Shown here: positions 44,212-53,690 of the stretch, piece after piece
Numbering within the stretch: position 1 is the stretch's first letter
How the letters are laid out: each line of letters opens with the position of its first letter
Assembly: GCA_948467735.1 (NCBI GenBank)
Contig: CAOKFN010000001.1
Location: 1-64,000, forward strand
From: an uncultured bacterium
GTDB lineage: Bacteria > Bacillota > Clostridia > Lachnospirales > Lachnospiraceae
Direction of reading: 5' to 3'
Length of the DNA: 64,000 bases
The notes under the pieces: generated by a model
What the model was told of the DNA's origin: nothing
What the model saw: the letters and a program-made list of their open reading frames with translations, nothing else
The model's database searches: none
Position numbers and translations under genes: made by a program

Positions 44212-45747
44212 ATGCCTACGCGGAGCGAATCCCATCAACAGAAAAACCGGCCCGGACAGCAAGGCCCCGGCAGAATCGCCAAAATCCTGCCGTTCATCAT
44301 ACTGTCCGCCGCTGTCATCTTCACCGCCCTTGCACTCTATTTCCGGCTTCGCCCGAACACTTTTCCCACAGAACCCGACACGGAAAACGATCTTGCAAGG
44401 CTGTCCGCCGAATCCTACGAGAGCGCGCTGCTTTCCATGCATTCCACAGAAAGCTTCAAGGAAGAGGATTTCTCCTATTTCCGCGGTCTGAAAACCGTTG
44501 TGACGTCCCATTCTCTCCGTGACACGGAGGAATTGTCGCAATATTTAAACTGTATATTGAACTCCAAAAACACCGTATCGAACCTTTACTTTTGTCTGGA
44601 CCCGGAACTGCTCTGGGACAGCGTGGATCAAAAAGCCGACAAATGGGAAAAGGCATTGAGCAGAAATTTCTATGCCTATATCAAAGAGTACCCACAAATT
44701 TCTTTTGAAGTGCTCCTGCCCTATCCCTGCATCGACTACTGGCTGCAGCTAAAAGAGAAAGACTTTGATACGCTGCTTATCCTTTATCACAATCTGGTGA
44801 ACGAACTGTCCGTTTTTCCTAATGTAAAAATATTTTTTCCCGGCTGTGAGGAATGGCTGACGGTGAATCCAGATAATTATACGAATCCGCCCTTTGACGC
44901 CAACGAAGTGATTACAAACAAAATCTTTTTATATACCTTCTGCGATTCCAATTATCAGATTACGCCATCCAACGAAGACTTTTTCTGGAATTCGCTGCGG
45001 CAGACGGTGGCTCGGGAAAAAAGCAGTCCCACTCATTATCCCGATTTGTCCGACTGGTGTTTTGTTTTTTTTGGCGACAGTGTTCTGGGAAATTTCCCGG
45101 GAAGCTTTTCCATTCCCGGATATGTGTCCGGCCTCTCGGGGGCCTTAGTCTACAATTACGCCGTGGGCGGCACCAGCGCCGCCAGCCGTTTTGAGGGCAA
45201 AGACTTCTCTGAAACCTTCAGCAGTTTCATTGCGGAAAATATCACTGCCTCCGAAAGCGGAAACACTTTCACGCCCCACGGAATCGTCATAGATGATTTG
45301 GAAGATAGGAAACTCTGCTTTATATTTAATTACGGCTTCAACGACTATTTTTCCGGGGTGCCTGTGAAGAACCCCGAAGACCCTTACGATGAGACCAGTT
45401 TTCAGGGAAGCCTGCGAACCTGCATCTCGGTCCTGCAGACCTTCCTTCCTGACGCTCATTATATCATCATGTCCCCCACCCACACCATGCTCTTTGGAAA
45501 CGGGCTGGAGATTACAAGCCCCAAGGGAGACGTGCTTTCGGCCTATGTGGAGGCGGGCCGGGAGCTGGCCGCGGAAATGGACTTATATTTTCTGGACAAT
45601 TACAATCATTCCGCAGTGACGGAAGAAACGCTGGAAACCTACCTTCCCGACGGCACCCACCCCAACGAGGCCGGGCGCCTTGTTCTAGCCAAAGAATTAA
45701 TGTACTTTATAGAAAAGGAGCTGGCAGGCGCTCAAACTCTGCCTTAA
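44212..45747 (+). CDS. Membrane-anchored SGNH/GDSL-type hydrolase
   Basis: A 511-residue protein with one N-terminal membrane helix (ILPFIILSAAVIFTALALYF) and an extracellular region. The first 250 outer residues resemble a DltD/AlgX-like helper domain; the second half is an SGNH hydrolase with FVFFGDSVLGNF at block I (Ser nucleophile), NYAVGGTSA at block II, an Asn in FNYGFNDYF and DGTHPNEAGR as the Asp-His block. The substrate may be an acyl or acetyl group on a surface glycan. AAAGGAG precedes the ATG. Confidence 0.85.
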   Translation: MPTRSESHQQKNRPGQQGPGRIAKILPFIILSAAVIFTALALYFRLRPNTFPTEPDTENDLARLSAESYESALLSMHSTESFKEEDFSYFRGLKTVVTSHSLRDTEELSQYLNCILNSKNTVSNLYFCLDPELLWDSVDQKADKWEKALSRNFYAYIKEYPQISFEVLLPYPCIDYWLQLKEKDFDTLLILYHNLVNELSVFPNVKIFFPGCEEWLTVNPDNYTNPPFDANEVITNKIFLYTFCDSNYQITPSNEDFFWNSLRQTVAREKSSPTHYPDLSDWCFVFFGDSVLGNFPGSFSIPGYVSGLSGALVYNYAVGGTSAASRFEGKDFSETFSSFIAENITASESGNTFTPHGIVIDDLEDRKLCFIFNYGFNDYFSGVPVKNPEDPYDETSFQGSLRTCISVLQTFLPDAHYIIMSPTHTMLFGNGLEITSPKGDVLSAYVEAGRELAAEMDLYFLDNYNHSAVTEETLETYLPDGTHPNEAGRLVLAKELMYFIEKELAGAQTLP

Positions 45748-45967
45748 AACAACGCGCCGCATCCTCCTATTAATTATTGTTCCTGATGCTTAGCCTGACG
45801 CTGGCTCTTCATAGATATATAAATATTTCCCACCCTAAGCTTCGGATTTCAAAGCCGACATCAACATACCACGACTCGGGAGACTATTGCCATATATGGT
45901 GCAGAGTTGTACTATCTGAGCTGGCGGTTCACCACTGCTAAAAAGACTCCAAAAACAGAAGCATACT
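45748..45967. other. Spacer before the end of the chaperone operon
   Basis: About 220 bp without a supported gene separate the convergent SGNH gene and the RCC1-like gene. A minus-strand stretch reads plausibly in pieces (QLCTIYGNSLPSRGMLMSAL) but is interrupted by stops; I suspect a dispersed intergenic repeat, which cannot be tested here. Confidence 0.35.
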
Positions 45968-47017
45968 TCAACCCCAGAGCTGTGCCAAGGATTTTTTCAG
46001 CTTCTCCGCCCATATCTTTTTCATGGTTTTGATATTATCCCCCGCAAAACTGCCCGTCAGCAGCAGCTCCCCGTCTTCCGTAATCCCCCCAATCCCCGTC
46101 CGGCCGCAGGAAACAGCCATCATATTTTCCCAGCCCGAGACTGTGGACCGCCCCATATCCAGATCCTTTTTACAGCTCCCCGCCAGCCTTACCGTTCCGT
46201 TTTTGGTCAGTCCTGCCGCATAGGAGCTGTCCACTCCTATGGATACAATATCTTCCCACCCGCCGACTTCTCTTCTAGGATCATTTTCCCGCCGTCCGGC
46301 AAAGGCGACCCTGCCGTCGGCAAAGAGCGCCATGCTGCAGTCGTTTGCCGCGGCAATGGACTGTACCTTTTCCCACCCCTCTATCACAGAGCGAACCGAT
46401 TGATCCAGCGCTTCCCCGGCCGCCATGACCCTCCCGTCCCTGCGGAGTCCAAGTATATGATACGCCCCGCAGGAAATCATCCTGATATCCGACCATGACC
46501 TGACCGACGCGTCTGCGGGAGAACCGATTGCGGATACGCTGCCGTCCCTCTTAATGACATAAGTACAATCAGGCGCGCATGTGACATACACGGCCTCGGT
46601 CAAACCGCCTGTCCTGCATTGACCATAATCGTTATCCCCAACGACCCTGACCGTGCCGTCCCCATAAAGAAACGCCGCATTCCTGCCGCTTACGCTATAC
46701 TGCACAATATTATCTTCCTCATGAACCGTCCCGTCTCCATAAATCACGGTTAATTTTTTCGTATCCGGGGAACAAAACGCAGCCAAATCATTTCCCACCA
46801 CAAAAGCTTTCGCATCGGAAAGCATTCTCATTTTATCCGTTCTGCGCTTTCGTTTTGCCCTGTCCACCCTGCTTTTCCAGAGCATTCTGCTTCTCTCACC
46901 CGCGAACAGGCCCACAAACGCGTAAGCAAATCCGCAGGCGGCGCAGGCATACTCCGGCGCCGCAGTTTCTTTTCTTTCCCCGCCGCAGACCGGACAGCAG
47001 GAATTCAAAACTTCCAT
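45968..47017 (-). CDS. RCC1-like repeat protein with N-terminal zinc ribbon
   Basis: A 349-residue protein. The start MEVLNSCCPVCGG and a second pair CAACG form a treble of Cys pairs typical of a zinc ribbon; a short basic linker (RAKRKRRTDKMR) follows. From about residue 85 there are six to seven RCC1-type beta-propeller repeats, recognisable by FLYGDGTVRVVGDNDYGQC, LRRDGRVMAAG and LTKNGTVRLAG. Such propellers bind proteins. It is the last gene of the chaperone operon, and probably recognises a partner or client. GAGAGG supports the ATG chosen. Confidence 0.8.
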   Translation of the reverse strand: MEVLNSCCPVCGGERKETAAPEYACAACGFAYAFVGLFAGERSRMLWKSRVDRAKRKRRTDKMRMLSDAKAFVVGNDLAAFCSPDTKKLTVIYGDGTVHEEDNIVQYSVSGRNAAFLYGDGTVRVVGDNDYGQCRTGGLTEAVYVTCAPDCTYVIKRDGSVSAIGSPADASVRSWSDIRMISCGAYHILGLRRDGRVMAAGEALDQSVRSVIEGWEKVQSIAAANDCSMALFADGRVAFAGRRENDPRREVGGWEDIVSIGVDSSYAAGLTKNGTVRLAGSCKKDLDMGRSTVSGWENMMAVSCGRTGIGGITEDGELLLTGSFAGDNIKTMKKIWAEKLKKSLAQLWG

Positions 47018-47055
47018 AACCATACCTCTCCCTGAAATCTCTGAAACACACAGGC

Positions 47056-50000
47056 TCAACGCCCTTCGTCAGCATTTACTCTTTCCGGCAAAATCCCTCT
47101 GTACTGTTTTGGAATATCCTTCCCGGTCAAAAAGTCCGCCGCATCCGCCGGAGGATTCCCCTGCCTCCCATATTCCTCCTCAATGCGCTCCAATAATTCA
47201 TCCAAGGAATCATGGAGGTAATTACGGACAAACCTCGCATTCCCGTAATTTGGGTTTCCCTTCCCCGCTATGACGGCAAAAACCGCAAGGGACTTCTCCC
47301 TGTATTCCTCGCTTAAGCGAAGGGGGTATCCCGAGCCAATCTGACTGATGGAATCCGCATTCCCCGCCATCTGGTCAAGAATCCGCAGAAGCTCCTCCGG
47401 CGTATAGTTATCAAAGACAATGATGCTGTCCGCGGTTCCAAATCTGCTCGCCAAACCGCTGTCCATAGCAAAAAGCTCCTCCATATCTCCGGGATAGCCC
47501 GCAAGGATAATGCATGTCTTTTTGATTATATCATTATCCTCCAATACGGTAAGCAGGCGTTTGATAACACTCCTTCCATACGGGTTTGTTCTCTCCACCA
47601 GCTGATGGGCCTCATCAATAAATAAAATGCCGTTTCTCGCCAGCTTCAAAGTACACTCAAATTCGTCCGGATTATCGCACATCTGACGCGCCGTCCTGAC
47701 GATGACATGTCCTTGGGTCAATACGTTTGCTGCCTTTAATATCCCTCCCATGAGCTTGGCCACGGTGGTTTTGCCCACGCCCGGATTTCCCACATAACAA
47801 TATAACCCCGGTATCACCTTTTCCGCAGGCATACGTCTCAGCCTGCGCTCTATCCTCCTGATAGACTCCTTGACACGCCCAAGCCCTGTCATTTCCTCCA
47901 ATTCCCGAAGGGCATTCTCGGAAATCACCCTGTTTGGTTTCAAGTACTTCCGCATATGCTTTGGAAACATATCTTTCGTTATCCGCCTGCGCTTTACATC
48001 CGATACGGCTTCTCCCGAATCCTCCGATACCGGACGGCCTGCCTGCTTCCAGTTTTGTATCATCTCGTTTATCAGCAGGTCTATCTCATTTCCGTTTCCC
48101 CAAGACCTTACGGCCTCTCCCAATCCTCCTCGGTCGCTTACCCAGTTCAGAAAAAAATCCGACAGAAGAATACGAACCTCCTCCGTAAAAGCCATACCGG
48201 AAGCAGTTTTCAACATAAAAATATTCTGCATATCCACAGGCGATAAATCGCCGAACACAAACTGCCTGCACAGCTGGCTGCGGATAGAGGGAAACGCTTT
48301 GAAAAAATCCTCCATCCCTTCACAGGTATCTATAAAGACGACGCACAAATCGTCAAAATGCTCCCGCATGGCGCTGGCGATTACAACCAAGGCATCCATG
48401 CCAAAGGAATTGTCGTTAGCGTTTTTCAGCAGAAGAGAACTGGGGTACATCACAGCCAGGGTGCCGCCCGCCGCCTGTTCTATGACATTCTGGGTTTTTA
48501 TCGCGGTCTGCCCCACAAATCCCGCCTCCAGATCGGCCTTTCCCACAAACAGCACATCCCTTTTTTCAAGGTATCCCAGCTCCTTCCATGCAAGAGCAGC
48601 CGCCCTGACTGCCGTCTGTCTGCCGCATCCCGTGGGCCCCGCAACGGAAAAATGCATTCCCACATCCGCATTGCCGCCAAAGAAATCCTCTTCCTCGTCG
48701 CCTGTGTAACGGGCTTCAACAAAGCGAACCAATTCCTCTTTCCCGTATAATTCTCCCAATAATGCATGCGCGTCCCTTAGCGGCGGCTCCTTCTGTCCCG
48801 CCGGGCCCGCAAGCCGCAGGAATGCGCGCGGAACATCTTCCTCCGACAAGGTTCTCCTCCGCCTTCTCAAGTCCTCATTTTCCCGCAAAGCCGCGTCTAT
48901 CTGCTCCTGGGTCGCTATTTTATCTTCTCCGCCGAGGACATCGCGGTTCAGCCTTGCTGTTCGCGCCGCGATAGAACCCGGCAGATAGGTATCCCGAATA
49001 AACCCGCCGTTCCCGAAATTTGCGGGACGATGCTCCAGATATTTCTCCAATATGATCCTTGACCGTCTCAAATATCCCGGCTCCACCGTTTCTCCACGGG
49101 CCGCCGCCATCCTTTCCAGAATGCTTACAAGCTCCGGCGCGGTATAATCGTCAAACCGGATGCGGTGACTCTCCGGAAATCTTCTTGCCAGCCCGGGATC
49201 CACATTCAGAAACCTTTTCATTTCCGCCGCATACCCGGCGCAGATAAAGCAGGTGTCCGCACGGATTTCCGGATCCTCTATCAGCGGAACCAGCTGGCGT
49301 ATGATGGAATGCCCCCTCTCGTCCTGCGCCAGCTGGTGCGCCTCATCAATAAAGAGAATGCCCCGCCTTGCGTCCTCTACGACTTCGGACAGGCTCACGG
49401 AACCGTTCAGCAGATCCGCCGCCCTGCACTCGGTCACATTGTTTACCCTGCGCTCCAAAATGCGCAGGTGCCCCAATATCTCCCCCATGCGCCTTGCGAT
49501 TGTGGTTTTTCCCGTTCCCGGAGGCCCGCTGAAAATATAATTCCCCGGCGCTTTTTCCTCCTCTCCCCACATAATATTTCTGCTCAGGATTCTCAAACGC
49601 TCCTTCACATTTCCAAGACCTATCATTTGATCAATCTGCTCAAAGGCCTCTTTCAAATCCCTGCTTCTGGGCGTCAGACAATGCTGAAGATTTTCCGGGA
49701 TATCGGATACGGCAAACGACATCCTTCCGGACAGCCCCTCCATGGCCATGCGCATGCTGCAGCGATTTTTCATTGCCCTGAAAAGATTTTGGGCCTCTTT
49801 CGCGTTTGCCCAGCCCCGGGTCTTGCCTCCGGTCCACGCCTCACAGAAGCCGCCTAATTTTTCACGCAGCTCCTCCTCAAGCCCGATATCCTCATGCTTT
49901 AACATCTGTAGGAAAATTTCCTGCATTTCGGCGGCGGAATAATCGGGAAGCTTATATTCTTCGGGAAAACATCCCTTTAATTCTCCCTTTTCCCGCAGCA

Positions 50001-51459
50001 GCCTGTCTATATCGTTAGGATACCCTGCAAGGATGACCGCAAATCGGCCCTCATAGGCGGACAGCTCTCTCACCAGCTGGTCGATGGCTTCCATACCATG
50101 CTGATTGGCTGTCAGAGCGTATGCCCCGTCGATAAACAGCACCCCTCCCATGGCCTCCTGAACCTTAGCGCTTACCAGAGACGCGGTGCCGGCTACATTG
50201 GGCGAGACCAGCTCCGACGCCCCGCATTCGATTAACTGTCCCTGGGGCAGGAACCCAAGCTCATAATACAGCTGGCTCAGCAGCCGCGCCACTGTGGTCT
50301 TCCCCGTCCCCGGGCCGCCTTTTAATATGACATTCAGGGAATGGCCGTTCCTGTTCTCCTCTGTCGGTACCCATGTAAAACGGCTGTATCCTGCCGCCTT
50401 CCTTCCCTCGCGAGCCCCTTTCTGCCGGAGCGCCCACAACCCCCTGACCTTTTGCTTCACCTCCTCCATGCCGACCATCTGCTCCAATCGTTCTATGGGC
50501 GGCAGATAATCGGGTTCCTTGGTAAATTCCCTCCAATTTTCCATGGACAGCCCTTTGTCAGGATTCTCCCCGGCGCTCCGCTCCAATTCTTCCCATAGCT
50601 GCTTAAGCCCCCAGCCCTGACGGGCGCAGGAGGCCGCCAGCATCTCGGATAACTGCCCGAAGGCCCCCGTCTCCACACGAAGAGGATTCTTTCTCCGCAG
50701 CCTGAAATAATTCAAGAGATTTTTGATCTCCTCACTGTTCGGCGTCCGCAGAGAAATCACCTTGTCAGCGTTAGGAGCTTCCATCCTCACCCTGCTCAAC
50801 AGCACGTTTCGGGCAAACCTTCCCCATTGGTTTGTTGAGTGCTCGCTTCGCTCAATACTATCCAGCAGGGTGGAGAGCTCCGTAGCGCGGAACAAATAAA
50901 TCGCAATGCTTTTCCCATCATAGGACTGCAGTTCCTCCAAGACTTTCATCGCCTGCTCGCTCATTGAGCTAATCAGAGAATCCATATTGCTGAAAACTAC
51001 CGCGCAGCGATATTCTAAGGGATATCTAAGCAGCTCCGTTACATAGGTCCAGCATAGCTCTATGGCCCGACGCCCCATCGTCAGAAAACCTGTTTCCAAT
51101 GGTTCTTTTTTTGACGCATCCTCCCTCTGCCGGGTTCGCCTCCTGCGTCTTTCCATGGGCGTTGTCCTAATGATTTCCTCATTCTCCGCGGAGGATTCTT
51201 GAACCGCATTCCCCTCCGGTTTTTCCCCCCGCAGAATTTTATAGGAATTCCAGTCATAGCAATAAATCATATTGTCGCTGTCAAAGAAGACCACCGCGTC
51301 AAATTTCTGCTGATAACGCAGATGGTAATAGAGCTCATATGTCACATCTGACATCTGCAGCATATCATTGCAAAAGCGGTCGTTCGTATATCCTGTGACA
51401 ATAAAATGCCTGTCCCGACAATGGGCGCTGTCAAAATAAGAATGATTCCTTCCGATCAT
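47056..51459 (-). CDS. Giant protein with four CbxX/SpoVK-type AAA+ modules
   Basis: A 1467-residue ATPase. After an N-terminal part of about 330 residues come four AAA+ modules of the CbxX/CfqX type. Module 1: Walker A GGPGTGKTT (381) but LFIDGAY at Walker B (441), where the catalytic Glu is Gly. Module 2: GPPGTGKTT (645) and LFIDEAH (702), intact. Module 3: GPTGCGRQT (941) and no acidic Walker B, degenerate. Module 4: GNPGVGKTT (1224) and LFIDEAH (1279), intact. Related ATPases remodel proteins such as Rubisco, or act in type VII secretion as EccA. It is embedded in the chaperone operon. Confidence 0.88.
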   Translation of the reverse strand: MIGRNHSYFDSAHCRDRHFIVTGYTNDRFCNDMLQMSDVTYELYYHLRYQQKFDAVVFFDSDNMIYCYDWNSYKILRGEKPEGNAVQESSAENEEIIRTTPMERRRRRTRQREDASKKEPLETGFLTMGRRAIELCWTYVTELLRYPLEYRCAVVFSNMDSLISSMSEQAMKVLEELQSYDGKSIAIYLFRATELSTLLDSIERSEHSTNQWGRFARNVLLSRVRMEAPNADKVISLRTPNSEEIKNLLNYFRLRRKNPLRVETGAFGQLSEMLAASCARQGWGLKQLWEELERSAGENPDKGLSMENWREFTKEPDYLPPIERLEQMVGMEEVKQKVRGLWALRQKGAREGRKAAGYSRFTWVPTEENRNGHSLNVILKGGPGTGKTTVARLLSQLYYELGFLPQGQLIECGASELVSPNVAGTASLVSAKVQEAMGGVLFIDGAYALTANQHGMEAIDQLVRELSAYEGRFAVILAGYPNDIDRLLREKGELKGCFPEEYKLPDYSAAEMQEIFLQMLKHEDIGLEEELREKLGGFCEAWTGGKTRGWANAKEAQNLFRAMKNRCSMRMAMEGLSGRMSFAVSDIPENLQHCLTPRSRDLKEAFEQIDQMIGLGNVKERLRILSRNIMWGEEEKAPGNYIFSGPPGTGKTTIARRMGEILGHLRILERRVNNVTECRAADLLNGSVSLSEVVEDARRGILFIDEAHQLAQDERGHSIIRQLVPLIEDPEIRADTCFICAGYAAEMKRFLNVDPGLARRFPESHRIRFDDYTAPELVSILERMAAARGETVEPGYLRRSRIILEKYLEHRPANFGNGGFIRDTYLPGSIAARTARLNRDVLGGEDKIATQEQIDAALRENEDLRRRRRTLSEEDVPRAFLRLAGPAGQKEPPLRDAHALLGELYGKEELVRFVEARYTGDEEEDFFGGNADVGMHFSVAGPTGCGRQTAVRAAALAWKELGYLEKRDVLFVGKADLEAGFVGQTAIKTQNVIEQAAGGTLAVMYPSSLLLKNANDNSFGMDALVVIASAMREHFDDLCVVFIDTCEGMEDFFKAFPSIRSQLCRQFVFGDLSPVDMQNIFMLKTASGMAFTEEVRILLSDFFLNWVSDRGGLGEAVRSWGNGNEIDLLINEMIQNWKQAGRPVSEDSGEAVSDVKRRRITKDMFPKHMRKYLKPNRVISENALRELEEMTGLGRVKESIRRIERRLRRMPAEKVIPGLYCYVGNPGVGKTTVAKLMGGILKAANVLTQGHVIVRTARQMCDNPDEFECTLKLARNGILFIDEAHQLVERTNPYGRSVIKRLLTVLEDNDIIKKTCIILAGYPGDMEELFAMDSGLASRFGTADSIIVFDNYTPEELLRILDQMAGNADSISQIGSGYPLRLSEEYREKSLAVFAVIAGKGNPNYGNARFVRNYLHDSLDELLERIEEEYGRQGNPPADAADFLTGKDIPKQYRGILPERVNADEGR

Positions 51460-51481
51460 ACGGCGACTCTCCCCCTAAGCA

Positions 51482-53053
51482 TTATCTTGTACCCTGTGCC
51501 GCACTCTGCGCCGCGTACACAGGCGTCACCACCTCGGGACGCCGCTCCGTCTTCCATTCCCGCATATCTTCCCGCTTTATCCTGTCGGATACGGAATTTT
51601 CATATCCCTTTTTCGTCTCCACCGGCCCCTGTTCCAGTCCCAGCTCAGCCAAAGAGGACAGAACCTTCGACAGAGCCGCGAAAACCTCACGCACAATCCT
51701 GTCTCCGGCTTCTTTATTCTCTGTCCCGTACTTCAAAATATCCGACTCCAGTTTGTTTTCAATCCTGCCGTTTCGATTGACGGGGGTTTGTGTTATCACA
51801 ATTGTAAAGCCTGTCCTCCTGCTTGTCAGCAGCAGCCTGTGAGCCGAACGCTGATCCTCCCCGCAATAACTGTAATCCACTATGGAAAATCCATATTCAT
51901 TTAATTGATCTGCGATATCCTGCGCGATTTCTCCCCGGTCTTGGCTGGCAAAAAAAGCTTCCGCCGCAAACATAACCGTCTCGTCAATTTCCCTGCTTGC
52001 TTGGACGCCCGCCGACTGAATCTCATCAAGCTCCGACAGCGTAAGTCTGTCCGCGGCCGCTGGTGCCATACGGTCCGCAAGCTTATCCAAACGGGCCTTC
52101 AAAGCCTCCAAGTCGCCCCCCGTCCAGTAATCCACATCCACCTTGATATCCGTCTCCTCCGGCAGGCACAGCTGTCTGCTGCTCTCCAGCTGAGCCGACG
52201 ACGCGTCAAGAACCTGCTTGGCAGCCTGAAAATGTACCATCCATTCCTGCTCCGCGCAGAGCACATCTTGGTACAGCTTCATGGCGTCCTCCGCCGACCG
52301 CCTTGCCTCTCTGCGTGCCGTCGCGGCAATTTGAGGAAGCCCCTCCGCATCCCTGATCTCATTTTGGGACGATGAAAGCTGGCTTTGAACCAGCTGCAGC
52401 CTGCCGGGGCAGAGCAGCTCCACACGATAATTTACTTGGATATTCTGAACCAAAGCCTGCGCCGCGCGATGATACTCACAAGCCATCTCCAGCAGGATGT
52501 TCTCATTCTCCCTGACAGCCTTCATCTCATCCTCCACGTTGTCCAGACGGGAGCGCACCTCCCCCATCTCCGTTTCCACATGGGACTTCAATGTGTGCAT
52601 CTCTTCGGCAATCCTGCGGTTGTTTTCCCTCATGGCCGTTTCAATCCGACGATTGTTCGCCTCCATGGACGCCTCCAAATTCACCCTTGTTTTCGTAAGC
52701 TCCTCCGTAAAGCTCCTGTGCATTGCTTTCATCTGCTGTTCGTTTTTCCGGGCCGCTTCCTGAATCCGCTCATTGCTGTCACGAACCGTCTGCTGCAGCT
52801 GGTTTCTCAGCCTCTGCGCCTCTTTTGACGCCGCCGCGCCCTGCTCCGCCAGCTGACGGTTTAACCGTTCCAAATTTCCGTTCATGGTATTGATCCGGTT
52901 CCTATATTCCGCCAATGCATTTTCATTCTGCTCACACAACTGATTCAGTATCCAATTGTCTTCCTGCAGGCTGGCCGCTTGGGCGGCGCGCTGGCGAAGG
53001 CGGTTCAGCTCATCCTGATCTATCGTTATAAAAGTTGTTTTTACTCCGCTCAT
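51482..53053 (-). CDS. Coiled-coil protein of unknown function
   Basis: A 523-residue soluble protein. Residues 10-190 form a long coiled coil with Gln-, Arg- and Asn-rich heptads (NRQLAEQGAAASKEAQRLRN, a repeated ANNRRIETAM/ENNRRIAEEM). A helical middle and a mixed domain follow from about 360 (EIAQDIADQLNEYGFSIVDY, HRLLLTSRRTGFTIVITQTP). No membrane segment or catalytic motif is seen. Its ATG overlaps the stop of the radical-SAM gene, so the two are translationally coupled. A scaffold role in the chaperone operon is likely but inferred. Confidence 0.75.
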   Translation of the reverse strand: MSGVKTTFITIDQDELNRLRQRAAQAASLQEDNWILNQLCEQNENALAEYRNRINTMNGNLERLNRQLAEQGAAASKEAQRLRNQLQQTVRDSNERIQEAARKNEQQMKAMHRSFTEELTKTRVNLEASMEANNRRIETAMRENNRRIAEEMHTLKSHVETEMGEVRSRLDNVEDEMKAVRENENILLEMACEYHRAAQALVQNIQVNYRVELLCPGRLQLVQSQLSSSQNEIRDAEGLPQIAATARREARRSAEDAMKLYQDVLCAEQEWMVHFQAAKQVLDASSAQLESSRQLCLPEETDIKVDVDYWTGGDLEALKARLDKLADRMAPAAADRLTLSELDEIQSAGVQASREIDETVMFAAEAFFASQDRGEIAQDIADQLNEYGFSIVDYSYCGEDQRSAHRLLLTSRRTGFTIVITQTPVNRNGRIENKLESDILKYGTENKEAGDRIVREVFAALSKVLSSLAELGLEQGPVETKKGYENSVSDRIKREDMREWKTERRPEVVTPVYAAQSAAQGTR

Positions 53054-53625
53054 AGCCCTGTCCTCCTGTCTGATCCGAGACGTTCCGGAATTCCGATTTT
53101 GTGGACATGAATCCCATGATAAAACTTCTCTGCCTCACGTTGGCCGGTTCCGTATTCCCGGACGGCGTCAATATATAAATCCGTCAATGGGATTACCCTC
53201 TGGTTTGAAGAGCCCCTTAAGCTTTTATTGTCGTCCAGCTCCTTTCTGTAGGGCCCGTCAATCAGCAGATCAATCCGTGAGAGAAGCATATCCGCATCCG
53301 GAATGTCTTTCAGTTCTTCGTATGTATATCCTGTATATACGATCACGCCCATGGGTCTTTTGGCATGGATCCTGTCGATCAATTCCGCCAGCGCCGCAGC
53401 CTGAAGAAACGGCTCCCCGCCGCTTATGGTAAGTCCCTCCGCCTCGGATAACGCTATTTCCAACGCCAAAGCGCCCTCCTCTATGGGAGTCCCCAGCTTC
53501 ATGTCATGTGCGTTTTGGGCAACGCACCCTTCGCAGCTTTTCCCACAGCCCTGCACCCACAGCACATACCGCGCCCCCGGCCCTAAGACATGCACAAGAG
53601 GCTCCTTCATATAAACATAAATCAT
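53050..53625 (-). CDS. NrdG-like radical SAM activating enzyme
   Basis: A 191-residue protein of the glycyl-radical-activase type. It begins MIYVYMKEPLVHVLGPGARY and carries the cluster motif QGCGKSCEGCVAQNAH (C-x3-C-x2-C), TISGGEPFLQ (the SAM-binding GGE) and MGVIVYTGYTYEEL. No glycyl-radical enzyme or ribonucleotide reductase is nearby, so the substrate is probably a member of this operon or a client. AGAGG supports the ATG used; a frame four codons longer exists. Cysteines and the GGE motif look intact, so the protein should be catalytic. Confidence 0.85.
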   Translation of the reverse strand: MIYVYMKEPLVHVLGPGARYVLWVQGCGKSCEGCVAQNAHDMKLGTPIEEGALALEIALSEAEGLTISGGEPFLQAAALAELIDRIHAKRPMGVIVYTGYTYEELKDIPDADMLLSRIDLLIDGPYRKELDDNKSLRGSSNQRVIPLTDLYIDAVREYGTGQREAEKFYHGIHVHKIGIPERLGSDRRTGL

Positions 53626-53690
53626 ATTACCTCTCATTCCGCCGCGCAGGCGGCGCCTTAATCATCAGCCTCTTGGTTTTGAATCCTCCG

